From the NCBI GenBank assembly GCA_013420905.1, contig JAAXNY010000013.1, positions 1,054,001-1,118,000 on the forward strand: DNA of 64,000 nucleotides. Reading direction: 5' to 3'. The stretch is from Collybia mongolica (Eukaryota > Basidiomycota > Agaricomycetes > Agaricales > Clitocybaceae). The notes under the pieces were generated by a model. That model ran no database searches. It was not told the origin of the DNA and saw only the letters and a program-made list of their open reading frames with translations. This document shows positions 25,940 to 35,639 of the stretch, in pieces. The translations under genes were made by a program, and so were the position numbers. Numbering within the stretch: the stretch's first letter is position 1; each line of letters begins with the position of its first letter.

Positions 25940-28681
25940 TGCTCACCCTTACTTTCACAGAACAATTTAATAAGGGTATCTGGTGCTCCAGGTGTTAGGC
26001 GCTTCTTCTGGGAACATATGCAAAATGTAAATCGCGTCATACAGAGAATGAAGTATTCTGGAGGAACGTTTTCAGGATATAAGTCTATGTTATGCGCAAG
26101 TGAAATTCTAGTGGTAGGACATAGATGTACCTATGAAGGACGAAAACCTACTACAGATAGAATCAGTGTAGTTGAAAGATGGGGACCATGCAAAGATGTC
26201 AGTGAAGTACGCGCTTACATGGGAACTATTGGTGTATGCAGGAATTTCATTAAAGACTTCGCCCGTATAGGCCAACCAATTCAAAAGTTAACTAGAAGTA
26301 GTGAACCTTGGATATGGGGGCCTGAGCAAGAAGAAGCGCAGCAGCTATTGTTAGACGCACTTAAAAATAGCCCCGCGCTCCGTCCAATTAATTACACCTG
26401 GAATACGCCAGTGGTATTGTCAGTAGATACATCATGGAAAGCCGTAGGCTACTATATCTATCAGGAAGACCCTGATATACCTGGAAGAAAGCACTATGCT
26501 AGATTTGACTTGATAACTCTGAATGAGTGCGAAGCGCACTTCTCACAACCCAAACGAGAGCTATTCGGATTAATGAGAGTTCTAATGGCATGTTATTATT
26601 GGTTTATTGGAGTACGAAATTTGGTAGTGGAAATGGATGCAAAGTACATTAAGGGGATGTTATCAAACCCAAGTCTAGGACCTAATGCAACAGTAAATAG
26701 GTGGATTGATAGGATACTTATGTTCCACTTTACTTTGGTTCATAAAGCTGGTAAAGGCTTTGGCCCAGATGGTCTGTCAAGACGAGACGCGCGGCTAGGG
26801 GATCCTGTCTACCCGGACCCAGACGATGGTTACGACGAACCCTCAGGTCCTTTAAAGTTTATCAACCCAACGGAAGGATTGGATGACCCTTTGGAGCTGT
26901 CAGATTTTAAAGAGGAGATCGACACGCGCGGCGGATATTTATTCCAACTTGCGAAGGAAATCTCTGATTTTGAAGTTGAAGTAAACAATGCCTGGGCTGG
27001 TGAAGCAGCATTTATTGGAGAAGTAAAACAGCACTTAGGTTTAGGACGGTTCGGTATTCAAAGAGAAGCTTATCTAAAGCAACTTGTAAATACTACTGTC
27101 ATACCCGATGAAAAGTTTAAATATGACCCTAATGTAAGGGAAGTATATGACGAGTCTAAACAAACACCTACGGTGCAGGAACAGGATAAAAACCTACCTC
27201 TAATAAAAGAATGGTTAAAAAGACCACAAAAGAGACCAAAAGGAATGACAGATCGCACCTACCTAAAGTTTGTGAGGCAGGCGTCTAATTTCTTTTTGGA
27301 TCCAGAAGGCAGGATGTATAGGAAAAATATCGATAGCGCGCACCAGCTTGTTGTTGATAAAAATCACCGAACATATATGATGAAGGCGTCTCACGATTCT
27401 GTTGGACATAGGGGTTTCTATGCAACAAAATCCTTAATAGATAAAAGATTTTGGTGGCCAGAAATGGAACGCGATGTATCATGGTATGTGAAGTCATGTC
27501 ACATCTGTCAGACAAGGCTCTTAACTTTGTTGAGAATCCCTCCTGTCATAACCCACACGCCGTCTATATTCCAAGTATTGCATGCGGACACCATGTATAT
27601 GAGCCCATCGTCTAACGGTTATAAATACATTGTCCAAGGAAGATGTGCGCTGTCTTCGTGGATGGAAGGCGCGCCCCTCAAATCTGAGGATGGCAAGACC
27701 TTGGGAAGGTGGCTGTTCGAAGAAGTAATTTGTAGATGGGGTTCCCTAACGGAAATTGTAACGGATAATGGTCCTGCCTTTGTCGCAGCCAAAGCGTGGC
27801 TGGAATCCAAGTATGGTATTACAGGAATAAGTATATCACCATACAATTCCAAAGGAAATGGGATCGCCGAGCGCGCACATTGGGATGTGCGTCAAGCTGT
27901 CTTCAAAGCTACAGGTGGTGATGTAAAGAAGTGGTACTACTTCTTCCACCATGTAATGTGGGCTGACAGGATTACTATACGGAAAGGGACGGGTTGCTCC
28001 CCCTATTTTATGATTACGGGCGCGCACCCAACCTTACTGTTAGATATTATTGAAGCCACTTGGTTAGTAAAGTTACCAGGAAAAATATTGACTACTGAGG
28101 AACTCATTGGATTTAGAGCGCAGGCTCTAGCTAAGCACGTCCAGCATGTGGCCGATATGAGGAAACGTATCAATATAGAAAAACAAAGGAGACTATTACA
28201 GTATGAGAAGGATCACAGCGCGACCATCAGAGACTATGATTTCAAACCAGGAAGTTTAGTACTAGTTAGAAATACCGAGGTCAAAAGTTCGCTCGATAAA
28301 AAGCTGAAGCCACGGTACCTGGGACCGATGATAGTCCTGAGACAAAACCGCAGGGGAGCCTATATTGTTTGCAAAATGGATGGATTGGTGTGGCAACATA
28401 AAGTGGGGGCGTTTAGGGTTATTCCCTATTTTGCTAGGAGTACAATTGAACTGCCGGATAATCTGCAAGATCTAATAGACATCTCTAGTGAGACACTAAA
28501 TGCTTTAGTGGAATCGAAAGATCCCGCTAATAGGCAAGTTTACAAGGAGCGTGACTATACTTTTGACAGAGTCCAATTGGATCAGTCCGATTCAGAGTCA
28601 AGCTCTAGTGAGAACACTGAGGAGGGGATAGCGCCGGCGCTACCACAAACTACTATGTCACACTGGAAGTTGCATAGGTAA
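25940..28681 (+). CDS. Gypsy pol, C-terminal part (RT thumb, RNase H, integrase)
   Basis: Polyprotein region that replicates and integrates the element. The frame is open from 25940; convincing similarity starts at about 25985 (GAPGVRRFFWEHMQNVNRV), so the part with the RT YVDD box is gone and the first ATG (26018) is internal. Counting from that Met: RNase H at about 130-255 with SVDTS, KRELFGL, EMDAKYIKG and GPDGLSRR supplying the acidic residues; the H2C2 integrase finger at about 459-500 (HDSVGH ... CHICQ); the integrase core with Asp in HADTMYM (521), Asp in TDNGP (581) and Glu in GIAERAH (616); and a GPY/F-type module near 767 (LGPMIVL). A Ser-rich tail ends at TAA 28679-28681. No internal stop, so the remaining part is recent. 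The domain order RT-RNH-IN is that of Ty3/gypsy. Confidence 0.9.
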   Translation, partial: CSPLLSQNNLIRVSGAPGVRRFFWEHMQNVNRVIQRMKYSGGTFSGYKSMLCASEILVVGHRCTYEGRKPTTDRISVVERWGPCKDVSEVRAYMGTIGVCRNFIKDFARIGQPIQKLTRSSEPWIWGPEQEEAQQLLLDALKNSPALRPINYTWNTPVVLSVDTSWKAVGYYIYQEDPDIPGRKHYARFDLITLNECEAHFSQPKRELFGLMRVLMACYYWFIGVRNLVVEMDAKYIKGMLSNPSLGPNATVNRWIDRILMFHFTLVHKAGKGFGPDGLSRRDARLGDPVYPDPDDGYDEPSGPLKFINPTEGLDDPLELSDFKEEIDTRGGYLFQLAKEISDFEVEVNNAWAGEAAFIGEVKQHLGLGRFGIQREAYLKQLVNTTVIPDEKFKYDPNVREVYDESKQTPTVQEQDKNLPLIKEWLKRPQKRPKGMTDRTYLKFVRQASNFFLDPEGRMYRKNIDSAHQLVVDKNHRTYMMKASHDSVGHRGFYATKSLIDKRFWWPEMERDVSWYVKSCHICQTRLLTLLRIPPVITHTPSIFQVLHADTMYMSPSSNGYKYIVQGRCALSSWMEGAPLKSEDGKTLGRWLFEEVICRWGSLTEIVTDNGPAFVAAKAWLESKYGITGISISPYNSKGNGIAERAHWDVRQAVFKATGGDVKKWYYFFHHVMWADRITIRKGTGCSPYFMITGAHPTLLLDIIEATWLVKLPGKILTTEELIGFRAQALAKHVQHVADMRKRINIEKQRRLLQYEKDHSATIRDYDFKPGSLVLVRNTEVKSSLDKKLKPRYLGPMIVLRQNRRGAYIVCKMDGLVWQHKVGAFRVIPYFARSTIELPDNLQDLIDISSETLNALVESKDPANRQVYKERDYTFDRVQLDQSDSESSSSENTEEGIAPALPQTTMSHWKLHR

Positions 28682-28827
28682 TAAATCAGTATGGAAGCAG
28701 GAGCAGTAAAGACAGTATAAGCAACGAAGCTAAGTAGTAAGGACAGTGTTAAGCCGAGTAAAGACAGTAATACAAAGGAGCATGGGGAGGGACACCATAA
28801 CTAAGGAGGAAGTTAATTGGACTGCCC

Positions 28828-30210
28828 TCAAGCAGATATGAAGTCGTCTTCAACCTCGGGCAAGGGCACGTCAGCCGGAGCTACCTCCTCTTTATCATTG
28901 TCATCCTGGTCATGGACTTCCGTAGCGCTCGCAGTGGCAGCCTTGTCAGAGCCTCCCTCCAGAGCGGCCTCGTTCATTAGACCGTTGAGGCGAGTAACCT
29001 CGTCCATAGTGGCATCACGACGCTTCAATAAGAAGGACACTGTATGACTGATCTCCTCCAACTCAGCGCGGTAGTTTAAAAGCATCCTACCGAGGGCTTG
29101 CTTGGTGTGCGACATGGGATCGCCCGCGTCTGCAATCAAGTGCGCCCGCGCTAAGACTACATCGTGCTCCTTGGAGGGACGGAAGTCAATGAAGACACGA
29201 GTATCTGATGTACAGTCGGTATAAATTTAGAGCCATCTATTATTAGAAAACGTACCCTCAGCAGATGCCTTTGGATCTTCATCTGGGGTGTCCTGCCTCG
29301 TACGCTTTTTGGGACAAAGAGTGCTGCCGCGATTGAGCTCGGAACGCTTACCGTCCTGTAGGAATAAGAAACAAAGTAATAGACAGAGCAAAAACAAGAA
29401 TGGGTACCTTGATGGCAGCCTTTTCAGCCTTAGTCCTTTTGACACGGGGAACCTTAATGTTCTCCTTCTCCTTGCGGCTACGGGTGATTGGTCCTTCACT
29501 AAGGAGACAACTAGTCACTGGTCCAGAGACAGCAGCACTAGCCGTAGCGCCGGAATCAATGACCATATTCTTGAGTAAAGAAGAGATGCCATTGAGTATG
29601 TCGTGCACTGACAGCGCGGTAGCTAAAAAGAAACATACCGAGTCAGTACCAGACATTTCAATGTCACCGTCATATTCACTGCCAGCAATGACCTCGCCTG
29701 GAATAGTGGTACCATCCGCTTCACCACCAGTAGCAGGGACCTAGTACCAGAAAACCATGGTTTAAAGAACAGTACAGTACAAGATGAGGTAAAAAGCACG
29801 CACTGCGGTTTGAGACAGGTGCTCAGTGTGGACCTTTTCATGGTGATGGTGAATAGCGGCAGTAAGAGTCACAATGTTACGGTAAACAGGCTCTTGAAGT
29901 AACTCGGGGTATACATGTTGTAGTCCCTGGAATGCCTTACGGACGCCAAAGATAACATTCTGCCAGGACCGCTCCGTCAAAACCAATTTGGACTCAGTCA
30001 GGAGTAGCTGTGAATTGTAAAAGGTGGTTACAAAAACGGCGTTTTAAAAAGTTTAATTGGTAAAAAGTGTACCGCGGTTTCGCCTAACTTCTGGACGCTG
30101 ACCCTTTGTTCAACAAGGGTGTCCATCGATAGACGAGCTTGAAAGGTGTGCCACTGAGCTTGGACCATCTTGAAGTTCTCGATGTCTTGATAGTTGGGGG
30201 GGCTAGTCAT
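28828..30210 (-). CDS. Antisense cargo gene A of the gypsy element, unknown protein (383 aa)
   Basis: Five exons on the minus strand, 30210-30073, 30007-29804, 29740-29408, 29355-29256 and 29204-28828, add up to 1152 nt. All four introns (47-66 nt) have GT-AG borders and the frame closes exactly. The start MTSPPNYQDIENFKMVQAQW was chosen because a TATAAAAA box lies about 100 bp upstream (30309-30316). An upstream in-frame ATG at 30297 falls too close to that box. The protein has helical N-terminal segments (VRKAFQGLQHVYPELLQEPV), a basic patch typical of a nuclear signal (RSRKEKENIKVPRVKRTKAE), a second one (LCPKKRTRQD), a likely coiled segment (LGRMLLNYRAELEEISHTVS) and an acidic C-terminus ending DDFISA. 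No known domain recognised; a nuclear role is my inference. It lies tail-to-tail with pol. Confidence 0.75.
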
Positions 30211-30308
30211 AATGATGCAGAGGAAATTGGTTCTTCGAACCAGAACGTTGTAAAGAGAGTATAATAGAGTCGGGCGATGTCTTGGGACAAAAAGCACAGC
30301 CAGTGCCC

Positions 30309-30316
30309 TTTTTATA
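30309..30316 (-). promoter_or_regulatory. TATA box of antisense gene A
   Basis: TATAAAAA on the minus strand, within GGTATAAAAAGGGC, about 93 bp upstream of the gene A start codon. That suits a fungal TATA box with a 5' leader of about 60 bp. The stretch 30317-30894 to gene B's end shows no further gene. Confidence 0.5.
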
Positions 30317-30894
30317 CCTCTACAACTAGAGAAGCGCTACCCAGTCTCTCATTCATTGCGCGCGTTCTATCCCCAGAAAAATCTATACATTTCAACTGAA
30401 CAGGTCTGAGACGTGTGCCTAATTGAAATGCTGGGCCCAATTGAAAAAGGAGCTCCGTAAAAATTCATGTGGAGCGCGGCGGTGTCCGCATGACAACTGG
30501 GACAGTTGTTGTCAGTGTTGAGGGGGAGATGGGTATAAGCAAAATCGATTTGGAAAAACCTACCAAGGTTACAAGGATTGAAATAGATTGTCTATAAAAA
30601 GTCAGTGATCGCGCCACGGTCTTAATGATCGAGAGAATTGCACCAGAATTAAACCGTACTATTTATAACTTAAGTAGCCGGGGCAAGGGCGGAAGCTTTC
30701 TTATGAAGACAATAGAACAACGGTCAAACCAATTGTATTGTTTATAGTCCGAGGGACTGTATGTAAGACAAGTGTGGACTTCAATTAATCAAATTGAAGC
30801 CCAACAAAAGGCGGGGGAATAAATTGTATGTAAGGGCACTAGGGCCCGGGAAAACACAGATAGATAAAAAATGTAGATGGGGGGCGCGGCGCAG

Positions 30895-32850
30895 CTACTC
30901 CTCCTCGCTGTCAGGCACGGACGAAGAGGAACTTGACGACGAAGAACCGTCATCAACCTCTGCTTCTTCCTCGAAGGGCGGCCAAGGGAGGTTCTGGAAA
31001 TCCGCGTAGAAGAGGAGAGCGCTCTCCGTGGCTGGCATAGTCAGCAAGAGGTTTTGAAGGCCCTCCAGGCCTTCCTCCTCGTACAACCTACCGATGGTGC
31101 CAACTATGCGCGCCAACAAGGAGTTGCGCATTTCAAGCGCGCGGTTAGCGGCCTGAATGACCTCCGCAGCAAGAGAGTCTGCGTCGCCTAGCTGAGCATA
31201 GGCTTCAGCAACCGCTAGTAGAATAAGTAAAATCATTAGTAAACAAAAAGACAGAAAGAAAATGGCTTACTAGAAATGCCCGCACCAAGCATAGGCCCCA
31301 GATCCTCACGAAGCCTAGCGCGCTTCTGGGGAGTGAGACTGAAGCTGCACTTCCCCTTCTTGGCGGTGGCGCATTCAACGCACGGTTTACCCCAACCGTT
31401 GAAGGAGCACTCAATGTCGCCGCGGGTGGCGCACATCGTGCAAGGATAGCCCACCTAGTAAGAATGATCAGTAACAAGAAATAAAAGAGTAATAAACATA
31501 CGGTAGAGCGCCGAGGCGCAAGGTCAGCCAGCAGGGAGGTAATAGGGGATTGTAGCGGCGTCAGCTCCCGGTTGGGAACCAGCGCGTGCTTGCGGCGTGT
31601 CGCCTGAACCCTATCCCTAGAACGAGTGGTCTTACGTGACTGGCGAGGAGAAGGGGCCGCGGGAGGTAACAACTCCGCGAACCCCTCTTGAGCCAACTGG
31701 CGCGCGATCTCTTCATTAAAGAGCCGAAGCTCAGGGACCTCAACCTTTACCGGCGGCTGCCCAGAGGACTAAGGAGATAAAAATGAGTAAAAGTAAATGA
31801 GTTCAAAAGAGAAAAGAGACATACGGGACCTGCTTCCAAGGGACGCAGCGCAGCATCACTGCCAGCCCCCTGGGCGCGTGACATGTCGGACTAGAATTTT
31901 GAAAGCAAGTCAGGAATAATGTGAAACCCGTAAAGTAAAGGATGGTATATACCTGGGGAACCGCGCGGCCTTTGCCCTTGGACCCTGCGTTACGCTTCCG
32001 CTTGAGGGGCTATTGAAATAAGTCAACCACAGAAGAAAAGTAATAAAAGGCAGTATTAGACGAACCGCTGGTACCAAGACCGGGGAGTGCGCCGGCAAGG
32101 GCGCGGCGGACCAACTGTCCCGGTACTGATGGTAACGGCGCGGTGCGCCAACCATGCGAGGAGGGACAAGGAAAGTATCCTGAAAGATACTTTCACCATT
32201 GTCGCGCTCGAAGCGCGACCCCACCTGGTCCAGGACTTGCTCCACAGTGGGAGCCTGGCCCTAAAAGTAAAAGGTAGTCAGCTTGACAAGGGCAGGCAGA
32301 GTAAAGAAGTAAACAAGTCACTTACCAGAAGAATGGAATTGTTGCCCAGGTCAGTCGATATGACCGTGCGCCAGGAAGACCACGAAGCCTCGCGCGCGTC
32401 GACTGGGATGCGCATCACTTGAAGGTGAAGTGCGCGCAGGAGGAGAATAGCCGGATATGGCAGCAAAAAACGCGCGCCACGGACCATGCCAGTGATGGCA
32501 TCCTGAGACCAGTAAATAAGTAAAAGGTTTTAATAAGTAAAAGATGGGCGTACAATGAGCATGGAGCAGTGATCGACGAAGTCAATCAACTTGTCGAGGT
32601 CAAGGGGGCCCTGATGGTCCATACGGGGCGCGAGTTCCTCGGCCATAATAATCCACCCTTGCTCCATGGCGACAAAGACATCGCCCTCGGCATCTTCAAG
32701 GAGGTCGGAAAATGAGGGGACCGGCTGGTCCACATAGACCATAGTGGGGGAACGGCCCTCAGTCGGTAAAATCGCGGCAGAGAGCGAGAGGGACAGCGCG
32801 GAAGGCGAGCGCAGGGCACGAGCCATGGCAGAAGTGGAAGTAGAAGACAT
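30895..32850 (-). CDS. Antisense cargo gene B of the gypsy element, Zn2Cys6-like cysteine cluster (520 aa)
   Basis: Eight exons on the minus strand, 32850-32554, 32502-32326, 32260-32066, 32009-31953, 31890-31825, 31768-31502, 31454-31271 and 31214-30895, total 1563 nt with exact frame closure over seven GT-AG introns of about 47-65 nt. Order in the protein: Ser/Ala-rich start (MSSTSTSAMARAL), an acidic helical region (FSDLLEDAEGDVFVAMEQGW), a hydrophobic segment (RFLLPYPAILLLRALHLQV), a basic patch (LKRKRNAGSKGKGRA), and at residues 358-389 six cysteines spaced C-x2-C-x7-C-x8-C-x2-C-x7-C (CTMCATRGDIEC, then CVECATAKKGKC). This is close to the fungal Zn2Cys6 binuclear cluster. A helical stretch and a Ser/Glu-rich acidic tail ending SEEE follow. 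It may be a DNA- or RNA-binding regulator; I know no characterised homolog. Confidence 0.75.
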
Positions 32851-33290
32851 TTGGTTTAGAGAAGTTGGAGCGTTTGAGCGATGCGAATAGCAAAGAAATT
32901 TAGAAATGGGCTATAAAGTCCAAATTGTCTAAAACTTAGCAAGGGCGCGAGCTTTTAAAACGCACGACCCTGCATTGCAAAGTTCTAAAGGACAAGCAGG
33001 AGTACCGATCTCTTGCTGAAGTGTCAGAAACATAACGAGAGAAAGGTTCAGATGACTGAAATATCTGTAAAGCGATGTCCGAATGTCAAGTATTCTCTCA
33101 GGAGACGTATATAACTGTCACGATCCTGATGGGAAGTAAACCTCTGGGCTCGATCCCAACATCGCGCGCCTACCTGTCTAAAAGCGGAACCGTTGTAACC
33201 TTGTACTGAAAGATTAGACGCGTGCAGACCCGAAGTATTGGACCAACATGCTGGCAAAGAGAGACTGAGGACAGTCTACATTTGTGGTAT

Positions 33291-33298
33291 GGGGGAGA
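33291..33298 (+). promoter_or_regulatory. Polypurine tract of the gypsy element
   Basis: GGGGGAGA lies directly 5' of the LTR start TGATAGGG. That is where plus-strand DNA synthesis is primed in LTR elements, and it shows that the LTR at 33299-34514 is the 3' LTR of this + strand element. Confidence 0.7.
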
Positions 33299-34514
33299 TG
33301 ATAGGGCCTGAAATTGTTTGCACTTGTAAAGTCGACAAGTAAGGCTATTAGTATCATTTCTAATAACCAAGTAAACGGTAATAAAGGATTAGAGTCGAGC
33401 TCCAAGACGGCTAATCAGAGTGAACTAGTCTAATGGATAATACACTATCAGTACAGAGGACTATGAGTACGGTCTATTATTAGTCCTATTCACCATGCCC
33501 GGTTACAACCTCGGTGTCTTAGTTCATAAGTAACCGTTGTAGTATGATATCATTAGTCCGGGGATCATCATTAATAGGAGAAGTAATTGTAAATTCGGGA
33601 CTTGCACAACCCGATCCTAGTCAGGGGTACTTGGTGTTAACTACCGGAAGCGACGGGACCCCGTGAATAGCAACCGGGACAATCAGGAGGAGTAAATGAC
33701 AGTGCCGCGCTGTTTTAAATAACGGAGCGCGCGGTCGCGACTTGACAAGAGTTTAGCCAGCTCTTTCAATATTTGATAAGTAACCAGTAAACGGCATAAT
33801 TGGCACGCATGGCGCGCGCGCCAAGTTGTAGAGGACGCATCAGCATTGAATACAGATCCTTGGCGCGCGGGAGCGCGGTTCCGTGTAAAATTTACAATTC
33901 CGTATGATATTTAGTTTGTACACTATAAATAGACTGTAGATAAGTAGCGCTAAGGCAAGGAATCTTGCCCCCACTTCGCGCGACTATAGAGTATACAAAT
34001 CACATTTGTTAAAACACTATTGCGTGCCCGAATTAAGGATCAGATTGCTTCAACGTGTCTTGATTGGAATTGATTGAAGAACTACAGAATTAAAGAAACT
34101 TAGTTCACTTGGAACTTAGTACCGTATTGTCCGTTGGAATTACTAGGCACTTGGCCTTAGTGCACTTGGCACTGTATTGTTTGATAAGTCGCTTGGACTT
34201 ATAGATCCGCTTGGGATCATTAATAATTGAACGTACACTTGGTACTCAGTCTATTGGATCGAGAGATATTATAAATATACCTAGCAGGTTTTTAAACCTG
34301 TGTTGAAGCTTTTGTCTAAAACAAACCCGTTGAGAGATCATTGGAAAGGGCTTTGGCTAGTACTATTCAAAGCTTAGTGCTTCTAAGCACTTGAACCCGA
34401 ACTCAAAACAGGCGATTCCTACTGTTCGTGTGTTGATTGTTAGGTTTGGTGTGTGTGTGTAAGGGATTACATTTCATAGCATCAGCACACTTATAGCCCA
34501 GGAGCCCCCTTTCA
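33299..34514 (+). repeat. 3' LTR of the gypsy element
   Basis: 1216 bp, TGATAGGGCC ... CCCCCTTTCA, with TG/CA ends. It matches the solo LTR 5810-7042 in reverse orientation over its full length, and its last part matches 38405-38874. It contains a GT microsatellite near 34447-34460 and many CpG, including CGCGCGCG-type runs around 33810. The LINE sequence starts at the next base, so the flanking 5-bp target copy cannot be tested because the 5' LTR is missing. Confidence 0.85.
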
Positions 34515-35586
34515 CCGCAAGGATGTCACTGACATTCTCTTCCTGCAGGAGCCGCCATGGGCCACTGTACGGTATACAGCCTCCTTAACCGAAAAAGACG
34601 GGGTCCCCATCAGGGGACCCCCCGTCCACCCGGACTGGATTCCCATGTTCCCCAAAGGGTTCGACGCTGCCAAAGATCGGCCGCGCGTCATGGCCTATGT
34701 CAACTGAGCTATCCGCTCGGTGAAACCTAAGCTCCGATCGGACGTCGTTAACCACCGCGACGTCATGCTCATCACTGTTCGAGGGCACCTTGGCCCAGTG
34801 CATTTGATGAATGTCTACTCAGATGAGAATGGATCAGCAATCCGATTCCTCGAAGACCACCTGGATGAGTTCCCCGATGTTAGCTATATGGGGGGTGATT
34901 TTAATTGCCCCTCAGCGCATTGGGATGCTACCCTCAATCATGAGCACCCCATGGCCAACAGGCTCATGGAGTGCGCGGCCGCCCTCAGCCTTGAGCAGAT
35001 TGCCCCCCCCTCGGGGCGGGTCACGCATCAGCCGTATAATGCGGCCCTGCGTGGCTCGGTCCTTGACCTTGTGTTTGTCCCGGCATTCCGGGGTTACACA
35101 GCCAACCTGACGATAGGTGATAAGGGTGAACCTGATCACTTTCCTCTACTCCGAGACATCCCCCTTAGGGTCAAGTTCCCTGAAGGGAAGATGTCAATCA
35201 AAATTGACTCCGAAGAAGAAGCCACTTTCCTCACGGAAGTGTGTTTACTTCTCGGGCTCATCCAAATCCCTGACGTCATGTCAGTGGAACAAACTCAACT
35301 AGTTGCTCAGGCGATAGCTAAGGGCTTTGAAATGGCGTGGTCCCATCATGCTAAGACTAACCGGGCTTGCGCCCGGTCTAAGTCTTGGTGGGACTCGGAC
35401 TGCGCCCGGACGAGGTCTGAGGCCATGAGCTCTGATCTCCCAGAGGACTGGAAGGCCTTCAAGGCCGCCACACATAGAGCAAAACGAAAGCACTTCAATG
35501 AACGCATCGACGAAATTGCTAATACTAACCTCAGACCATGGGATCTCATGGACTGGGTAGGCCCACGCAAGACACCCCCAGTCTAG
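34515..35586 (+). pseudogene. LINE endonuclease domain (EEP/APE type), broken
   Basis: Would nick target DNA to prime reverse transcription. Reading from the junction: KDVTDILFLQEPPWATVRY (with the QEP motif), PRVMAYVN then TGA at 34706, and in the same frame LMNVYSDENGSAIRFLEDHL, MGGDFNCPSAHWDATLN (GDFN), RVTHQP, LDLVFVPAF and the terminal DHFPLL (SDH-type) motif. A linker (SWWDSDCARTRSEAMS) leads towards RT before TAG at 35584-35586. The first endonuclease strands (N-terminal Asn) and ORF1 are missing. Confidence 0.8.
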
Positions 35587-35639
35587 GCTATCTCGTACCA
35601 AGGCGTGCCATGCAGCACCACAGAGTCGCTATGGAACAC

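Larger units (their letters stand above)
25940..34514 (+). mobile_element. Ty3/gypsy LTR retrotransposon, 5'-truncated, carrying two antisense genes
   Basis: Order on the + strand: end of RT, RNase H and integrase (25940-28681); a short AGTAAAGACAGTA-repeat spacer; antisense gene A (28828-30210); antisense gene B (30895-32850); polypurine tract (33291-33298); 3' LTR (33299-34514). The 5' LTR, gag, protease and most of RT are missing. Unlike its surroundings the element is rich in CpG, much of it in GCGC or CGCG, which marks it as the youngest insertion of the region. LTR relatives lie at 5810-7042 and 38405-38874. Confidence 0.85.

Noticed and set aside
29623..29638. 16-nt GT...AG stretch in antisense gene A as an intron
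   Set aside because: Too short for a spliceosomal intron, and the sequence reads through in frame, so exon 3 was kept continuous (29740-29408).
30211..30297. Upstream in-frame ATG at 30297 as the start of antisense gene A
   Set aside because: It lies only about 12 bp from the TATA box at 30309-30316, so it would be at or before the transcription start; the ATG at 30210 fits better.
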